DNA from: Deltaproteobacteria bacterium
GTDB taxonomy: Bacteria > Desulfobacterota > Binatia > Binatales > Binataceae
Direction of reading: 5' to 3'
Length of the DNA: 9,697 nucleotides
NCBI GenBank assembly: GCA_027403435.1
Contig: DAHZDR010000314.1
Location: 1-9,697 of the forward strand
How positions within the stretch are numbered: position 1 is the first letter of the stretch; every line of letters starts with the position of its first letter. Positions 6,030 through 9,697 of the stretch are shown in pieces. The position numbers were made by a program, and so were the translations under genes. The notes beneath the pieces are model-generated. The model worked only from the letters and a program-made list of their open reading frames with translations. It ran no database searches and was not told the origin of the DNA.

Positions 6030-6362
6030 ATGCTTCGCAGAAGTTGGATGTTGGTGGTTTTGGCGATCGGGATGCTGCTGGCGTCGCCGGTCGGCGCGCT
6101 GGCGCAGCAGAGCGCCGCGGGCGGCGGTCATGGCCCGGGCGCGGGCCTGATTGGCCTCGGCATCGGGTTGGGCCTTGGTCTCGCCGCGTTTGGCTGCGGC
6201 CTTGGCCAGGGCCGGCTGGCGGCCGCGGCGATGGAATCGATCGGGCGCAATCCCAACAGCACGAATCAGCTTTTCGTGCCGATGATTATCGGTTTGGCGT
6301 TCGTCGAATCGCTGACTTTGTACTCGCTGGTCATGTCGTTCTTTTTGCTCGGCAAGATGTAA
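6030..6362 (+). CDS. atpE: F-type ATP synthase subunit c with N-terminal signal-like extension
   Basis: Subunit c is the rotor-ring proteolipid that carries the translocated ion on a membrane carboxylate. It has 110 residues, longer than the usual 70-90. The extra length is a signal-peptide-like N-terminus (MLRRS, hydrophobic core 7-18, possible cleavage after ALA at about 25). The mature part has a glycine-rich helix 1 (about 37-58), the polar loop ESIGRNPNSTNQ (69-80) and helix 2 GLAFVESLTLYSLV (88-101) with the ion-binding glutamate E93. Q60, E93, S94 and Y98 sit at the spacing of the Na+-site ligands of the Ilyobacter tartaricus ring (Q32, E65, S66, Y70), but L95 replaces the threonine. 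A near-consensus Shine-Dalgarno sequence, AAGGAGG (6016-6022), suggests high translation, fitting the multi-copy c-ring. No b-subunit gene follows. Confidence 0.95.
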   Translation: MLRRSWMLVVLAIGMLLASPVGALAQQSAAGGGHGPGAGLIGLGIGLGLGLAAFGCGLGQGRLAAAAMESIGRNPNSTNQLFVPMIIGLAFVESLTLYSLVMSFFLLGKM

Positions 6363-6383
6363 CAAAAGCCAACCAGGACAGGT

Positions 6384-6413
6384 AAAACGGGGCTCCGCAA
6401 GGAGTCCCGTTTT
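6384..6413. terminator. Intrinsic terminator, probably bidirectional, between atpE and the Smr gene
   Basis: AAAACGGGGCTCC (6384-6396) pairs with GGAGTCCCGTTTT (6401-6413) through 13 positions, including one G-T wobble, around a GCAA tetraloop. It begins 21 bases after the atpE stop and continues into TTTTCATTT. The left arm begins with AAAA, so the opposite strand also ends in a T run. It can therefore serve both convergent genes. Confidence 0.92.
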
Positions 6414-6440
6414 CATTTCAGGCCGGTCGCCATGAACGGC

Positions 6441-7223
6441 TCACAGGCGCCGCCTGGCGCCCTCGAGCACGTCGAAGCGCGCCCGCCGCCGATCCCGCCT
6501 GAGCAGCACATAGACCGCTCCGGCGCCGCCGTCGCTGGGTCGCGCGGTCGCGAACGCGAGCACGTAGCCGCCAGCCACGCCATGCGAAAGCCATTGCGCC
6601 GTCGCATGCTTGAGGACGGCCTGACCGCCCGGCGAGCGCAAGCCGCGGCCATGCACGATCAGCACCGCGCGGCGCCCCTGGCGCACCGATTGGACGATAA
6701 AGGCGGTCAACGCCTCCCGCGCGTCCGGCTGCGTCATTCCATGCAAGTCCAGATGGGCCTGGATGGAAAATTCGCCGTGGCGGAGCTGCGTCACCAGCCG
6801 CGGATCGAGACCGAGCCGCGCGCCTTCAACGTATTCATCGGTCTCGGTCAGCGAAAACGCGCCCTGGCCTGAGACGAGATCCGACAGCTCGGCCAGCACC
6901 TCGGCGTCCTCGCTGATAATTTCGCGTTTGAACGGCGGGGTCGGCGTTATTCGTTCCGCCCGTCCGGCGCCTAACGGCCGCACGCCGGCCAGCGCCTCGC
7001 GCAGGATCCGCGCGTCGTCGTCGGGCGCGGACGCCGGAGCGGTCGGAACGGCAACCGTCGCCGGCCGTGGCGCTGGCCGCGGCGGCGCCGCCGGCGGTTC
7101 GGGCCGCGTTACGGCGCGCCCGGCAATCAGCTTGCCGAGGTCCTTGAATGGCGAGGCGAATACCGGGGACGGCGCCGGTTGCCGTTCCTCGCGCGCGAGT
7201 TTCGATTTTGCTTTCTTTGCCAT
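6441..7223 (-). CDS. Smr-domain protein (MutS2-type Smr endonuclease domain family)
   Basis: This predicted cytosolic protein has 260 residues from the ATG at 7223. It has a basic N-terminus (MAKKAKSK), the SPFKDLGKLI stretch (24-33), a Pro/Ala-rich linker (about 40-67), the conserved ILREALAGVRPL helix (73-84), and SLTETDEYVEGA (124-135) leading into the C-terminal Smr domain. Smr motifs are LDLHG (158-162), HGRG (191-194) and GGAGAVYVLLRR (232-243). Smr domains of MutS2 and stand-alone proteins nick or bind nucleic acids; the role here is unknown. An upstream in-frame ATG at 7274 would add 17 residues. I prefer 7223 because the basic MAKK start fits relatives, although neither start has a good ribosome site. 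It converges on atpE across the shared terminator and diverges from the glycosylase gene. Confidence 0.88.
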   Translation of the reverse strand: MAKKAKSKLAREERQPAPSPVFASPFKDLGKLIAGRAVTRPEPPAAPPRPAPRPATVAVPTAPASAPDDDARILREALAGVRPLGAGRAERITPTPPFKREIISEDAEVLAELSDLVSGQGAFSLTETDEYVEGARLGLDPRLVTQLRHGEFSIQAHLDLHGMTQPDAREALTAFIVQSVRQGRRAVLIVHGRGLRSPGGQAVLKHATAQWLSHGVAGGYVLAFATARPSDGGAGAVYVLLRRDRRRARFDVLEGARRRL

Positions 7224-7389
7224 AGGCGCGAAACTGGAGTGAGCGACTCTGGCATACTGGATAATATCAATCATGACGGCGCGGCGCGCGGAAGGCTATG
7301 CGCGCGCGCCGCGTGGATCGCGATTATCGACAGTTTGAGCGTATCGATGAAACCGACCGGCAATTTGCGGACCGGGCGGGAGCGCCCCG

Positions 7390-8046
7390 ATGGACCCAAC
7401 CGCCGCGCTTGACCGCCGCTTGCTGGGTTTCTGGCGGAGCGTCGATCGCTGTCGCGAATGCGCGACGATCGCGCCGTGGCGAAAATTTCCGCTGGGCCGG
7501 CGCGGCGCCGCCCGTTTTGGCCTGATGATCCTTGGCGAAGCGCCGGGGCGCGTCTCGCTCGAACAGGGGCGGCCCTTTTCGAATCCGCGTAATTTGACGA
7601 TTCGCCGCGCCTTCGCGCGGGCCGCGGCGCCGCTCGAAATCGAGCCGGAAGAGCTATTGTACTTCAGCGATACGGTGAAATGCTGGCCGGCGTCCGCCAG
7701 CGGCGCCAATCGATCGCCCACGGCGGGCGAGAACTCGCGATGCGTCAGCCGCCATCTGCGCGTCGAACTGGAGTTGATCCGGCCGCGGCTGATCCTGGCG
7801 TTCGGCGCGCGCGCGGCGGCGGCCGCGGTCGGCCGTCCGCTCAAGCTGGCCGCAGCGCATGGCCGGCCGATCGAGTCGGCGGCGGGCGTGCGGATCATTC
7901 CGCTGATGCATCCTTCGACGATCAATATCGCCGGGATGCGCCGGGTCGGAATCGTCTCGCTCGACGATTACGAGCGGCGGCTGGCCCTCCTGATGCGCGC
8001 GGAATTCGCCGCGGCGTTCGCCGCGATCCGTGCGGGCGCGGCTTGA
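7390..8046 (+). CDS. Fe-S-type uracil-DNA glycosylase superfamily protein (family 4-like)
   Basis: Family 4 glycosylases remove uracil from DNA to start base-excision repair. The 218-residue protein has C21 and C24 (CxxC), C98 in KCWP and C118, matching the four-cysteine Fe-S cluster pattern of the family. Motif A is GEAPGRVSLEQGRPF (49-63), ECxxC-type spacing leads to FSDTVKC (92-98, replacing the usual ItNvvKC), and motif B is HPST (174-177). It departs from consensus after the PF: the usual GxxG is SNPRN. The GANRSP region (105-110) keeps the NRxP element. The start at 7390 is supported by GGGAG (7378-7382) seven bases upstream, and no other in-frame start was seen just before it. Activity on uracil is likely but not certain. 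The Smr gene is divergent, with 166 bases between them. Confidence 0.85.
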   Translation: MDPTAALDRRLLGFWRSVDRCRECATIAPWRKFPLGRRGAARFGLMILGEAPGRVSLEQGRPFSNPRNLTIRRAFARAAAPLEIEPEELLYFSDTVKCWPASASGANRSPTAGENSRCVSRHLRVELELIRPRLILAFGARAAAAAVGRPLKLAAAHGRPIESAAGVRIIPLMHPSTINIAGMRRVGIVSLDDYERRLALLMRAEFAAAFAAIRAGAA

Positions 8047-8069
8047 CGAAAGCGTTGCCGTACATCTCA

Positions 8070-8099
8070 TTGATAGATTGAGCACGATTTCGATAGATT
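8070..8099 (+). promoter_or_regulatory. Possible sigma-70 promoter of the AsmA-family gene
   Basis: TTGATA (8070-8075) and TAGATT (8094-8099) are separated by 18 bases, with five of six and four of six matches to -35 and -10 consensus. The predicted start would give a leader of roughly 25 bases to the ATG at 8133. Both hexamers fall inside the 20-bp tandem repeat, so the match may be coincidental. Confidence 0.35.
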
Positions 8100-8111
8100 G
8101 GGCGCAATTTT
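8072..8111 (+). repeat. 20-bp tandem repeat upstream of the AsmA-family gene
   Basis: Two adjacent 20-base units (8072-8091 and 8092-8111) both start with GATAGATTG and agree at 16 of 20 positions. All four differences are transitions. The 20-bp period is about two helical turns. The repeat ends ten bases before the ribosome site, so it is positioned as an operator or promoter element. Confidence 0.7.
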
Positions 8112-8132
8112 CGAAACCGGCAAGGAGTAGCA

Positions 8133-9697
8133 ATGCGCAAGAGCCTGAAAATTGTGGGCGCACTGGCCGGCGCGCTGATTCTGATCGTCGCGGCGGCGCT
8201 GGGCTACGCCGTTTTGAATCTTGATTCGATCATCGCCAGCCAGCGCGGCCGGATTCTGGCCGCCGCCAGCAACGCGCTCGGCCGCGAAGTTGAGGTTGGC
8301 GCGATCGCCGCCAGTCTCGGCTGGGGCGTCGCGATCAATCTGAAGGACGTGAAGATCGCCGACGATCCGGCGTTTTCGCCCAAGCCGTTCGTTCAGGCCG
8401 ATAACGTATATCTCAAGGTCGAGCTGTTGCCGCTGCTGGCCCGGCGGCTGCATGTCATCGAGCTGCTGCTGGTCCAGCCGCGGGTGCGGATCGTCCGGGA
8501 TCGCGCGGGGGCGCTCAACGTCGGCACGATCGGCAAAAAATCCGCGCCGGCGATGGCCGGCGCGCCGGCGTCCGCCGCCGGTCTCGCCATCGCGCCGGGA
8601 GCGTCCAGCGCCTCGCCGTCGCGGACGACGCCCAGCGCGCGGCGGCGCGCGCGCAATCTGGACGCGCTCGCGGTGCGCGCCTTCACCATCAGTCAGGGTA
8701 CGGTCGTCTATCAGGACCTGGCGGCGGGCGGCGCGCCGCTCCGGATCGACGCGGTCGATTTGCTGGTGCGCAATTTCCGTTTCGACGCGCCGTTTGACGT
8801 AACGCTGGCGCTGGCGGCGCTGGGCAAGTCGCAAAATCTCACGGTGAGCGGAACCGCCGGGCCGCTCGAGCGCGACGGGCGAATCGACGCGTCGGCGGCC
8901 GCGCTGAAGCTGCGGGCGCAAGTCGGGCCGCTGACGCTGGCCCAGCTCAAGGCGATTCCGCGGTTGGCCAAGGCGTTGCCAGCGCCGCTCAAGGCGACCG
9001 GGCCGCTGAGCGTGACCGCGCGGATCGACGGCACGGCCAGCGCGCCGCGTTTCGCCGTGGCGGCGGATCTGACGCCTGATGAAATCGCCTGGGCCGCCGC
9101 GTTCGACAAGCCCGCCGGAGTGGCGTTCAAGGCGACGGCGGACGGCGAACAATCGAACGGCGAACTCAAGGTGCGCGAAGCCAATCTGACGCTCGCCGAT
9201 CTCCAGGCCAAAATGACCAAGATTGTGTTGCAACCGGGCGCGATCGGCGCGCGGATCAATACCAACCGCTTTGAGGTGGCGCCGCTGGCGAAGCTGGCGC
9301 CGGCCGCCGCGAAGTACCGTCCGCGCGGCGCCGCGGAGATTCATGGCGCGGTCGCGTTCGCCAACGGCCAGCCCGCGCTCGACGGCAGCGTCGCGCTGAG
9401 CGGCGTGAACGTTAATTTGCCGGACGGCAAGGCGCCGCCAGTCGGCGACCTGAACGGAACGATCAAACTCGCCGGGCGGGGCGCGACGGTCGGCCCGCTG
9501 ACCTTCACCGTCGGCTCGGTTGGCCATGGCCGCCTGATCGTCGTGGCGAAAACGCTGCAACCGCTCGTGGCGACCTGGCAGCTTGATATCGATCGGGTGA
9601 AGATCGCGGAAATCGCGCCGAGCCGGGCGCAATTCGGCGACGAGCATCTGACCGCGATCGCCGCCGACGGTGCGGTGGAGCTGGCGGGCGGCGCGCC
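8133..9697 (+). CDS. AsmA-family inner-membrane protein, 3' end beyond window
   Basis: AsmA-like proteins are bridge-like envelope proteins, anchored in the inner membrane with a large periplasmic beta-rich part, and are linked to outer-membrane lipid homeostasis. From the ATG at 8133, 521 residues are visible with no stop. MRKSLK precedes a membrane helix (about 7-28). An AsmA N-terminal module follows: LGREVEVGAIAASLGWGVAI (49-68), LKDVKIADDPAFSPKPFV (70-87) and HVIELLLVQPRVRIVRD (107-123). An Ala/Pro/Ser-rich linker ending in ARRRARN spans about 135-175, then long alternating beta-type sequence runs to the edge. AAGGAG (8122-8127) five bases upstream supports the start. The opposite strand is open for most of this span, which is a GC-codon shadow. 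Substrate and exact subfamily (AsmA, TamB-like or YhdP-like) cannot be told. Confidence 0.88.
   Translation, partial: MRKSLKIVGALAGALILIVAAALGYAVLNLDSIIASQRGRILAAASNALGREVEVGAIAASLGWGVAINLKDVKIADDPAFSPKPFVQADNVYLKVELLPLLARRLHVIELLLVQPRVRIVRDRAGALNVGTIGKKSAPAMAGAPASAAGLAIAPGASSASPSRTTPSARRRARNLDALAVRAFTISQGTVVYQDLAAGGAPLRIDAVDLLVRNFRFDAPFDVTLALAALGKSQNLTVSGTAGPLERDGRIDASAAALKLRAQVGPLTLAQLKAIPRLAKALPAPLKATGPLSVTARIDGTASAPRFAVAADLTPDEIAWAAAFDKPAGVAFKATADGEQSNGELKVREANLTLADLQAKMTKIVLQPGAIGARINTNRFEVAPLAKLAPAAAKYRPRGAAEIHGAVAFANGQPALDGSVALSGVNVNLPDGKAPPVGDLNGTIKLAGRGATVGPLTFTVGSVGHGRLIVVAKTLQPLVATWQLDIDRVKIAEIAPSRAQFGDEHLTAIAADGAVELAGGA

Noticed and set aside
8067..9647. Long open frame on the minus strand (526 codons) opposite the AsmA-family gene
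   Set aside because: It is Arg/Gln/Asp-rich without any family motif and runs opposite a gene with a clear ribosome site, membrane helix and AsmA motifs. High-GC codon use leaves the complementary frame open, so it is treated as a shadow.
1..9697. Mobile element, CRISPR array, tRNA/rRNA genes or a defence island
   Set aside because: No transposase or integrase motifs, no terminal repeats, no regularly spaced repeats, no tRNA-like or rRNA sequence; all supported genes are core housekeeping types.

Overview
The window is GC-rich bacterial chromosome around a replication origin. It carries dnaN and dnaA on the minus strand. Diverging from them on the plus strand is hemL, followed by the membrane (Fo) half of an F-type ATP synthase. 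Three housekeeping-type genes follow: an Smr-domain protein, a Fe-S-type uracil-DNA glycosylase homologue and an AsmA-family membrane protein. Three features resemble deltaproteobacterial-type lineages (Desulfobacterota, Binatota, Myxococcota and relatives): hemL followed by atpZ-atpI-atpB-atpE, no b/delta/alpha subunit genes after atpE, and an Smr protein with the LTETDEYVEG...LDLHG architecture. That placement is an inference from gene order and protein style, not from a search.

Layout. 1-1010 is the 5' part of dnaN (minus; its C-terminal end lies outside the window). 1011-1263 is the dnaA-dnaN gap. It holds DnaA boxes, a short GC-rich stretch and a run of triplets resembling DnaA-trios, so it is the best candidate for the origin unwinding site. 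1264-2628 is dnaA (minus). 2629-3211 is a long gene-free divergent region with a second cluster of imperfect DnaA boxes and a conspicuous AT-rich block. 3212-6362 is hemL, atpZ, atpI, atpB and atpE, tightly packed except for a 189-base gap with two inverted repeats before atpE. A strong, probably bidirectional terminator at 6384-6413 separates atpE from the convergent Smr gene (minus, 6441-7223). The udg-like gene (7390-8046) and an AsmA-family gene (8133 to the window end) are on the plus strand.

How the genes work together. DnaA opens the origin and DnaN is the sliding clamp of the polymerase, a classic co-transcribed pair. HemL makes 5-aminolevulinate, the tetrapyrrole precursor. AtpZ and AtpI are accessory factors, and AtpB and AtpE form the ion channel and rotor of ATP synthase. 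The F1 and stator genes must be elsewhere. No mobile element, CRISPR array, tRNA, rRNA or defence system was seen. The most interesting material is the origin architecture, the leader and rotor sequence of atpE, some departures from family consensus in HemL and the glycosylase, and a 20-bp tandem repeat upstream of the AsmA gene.
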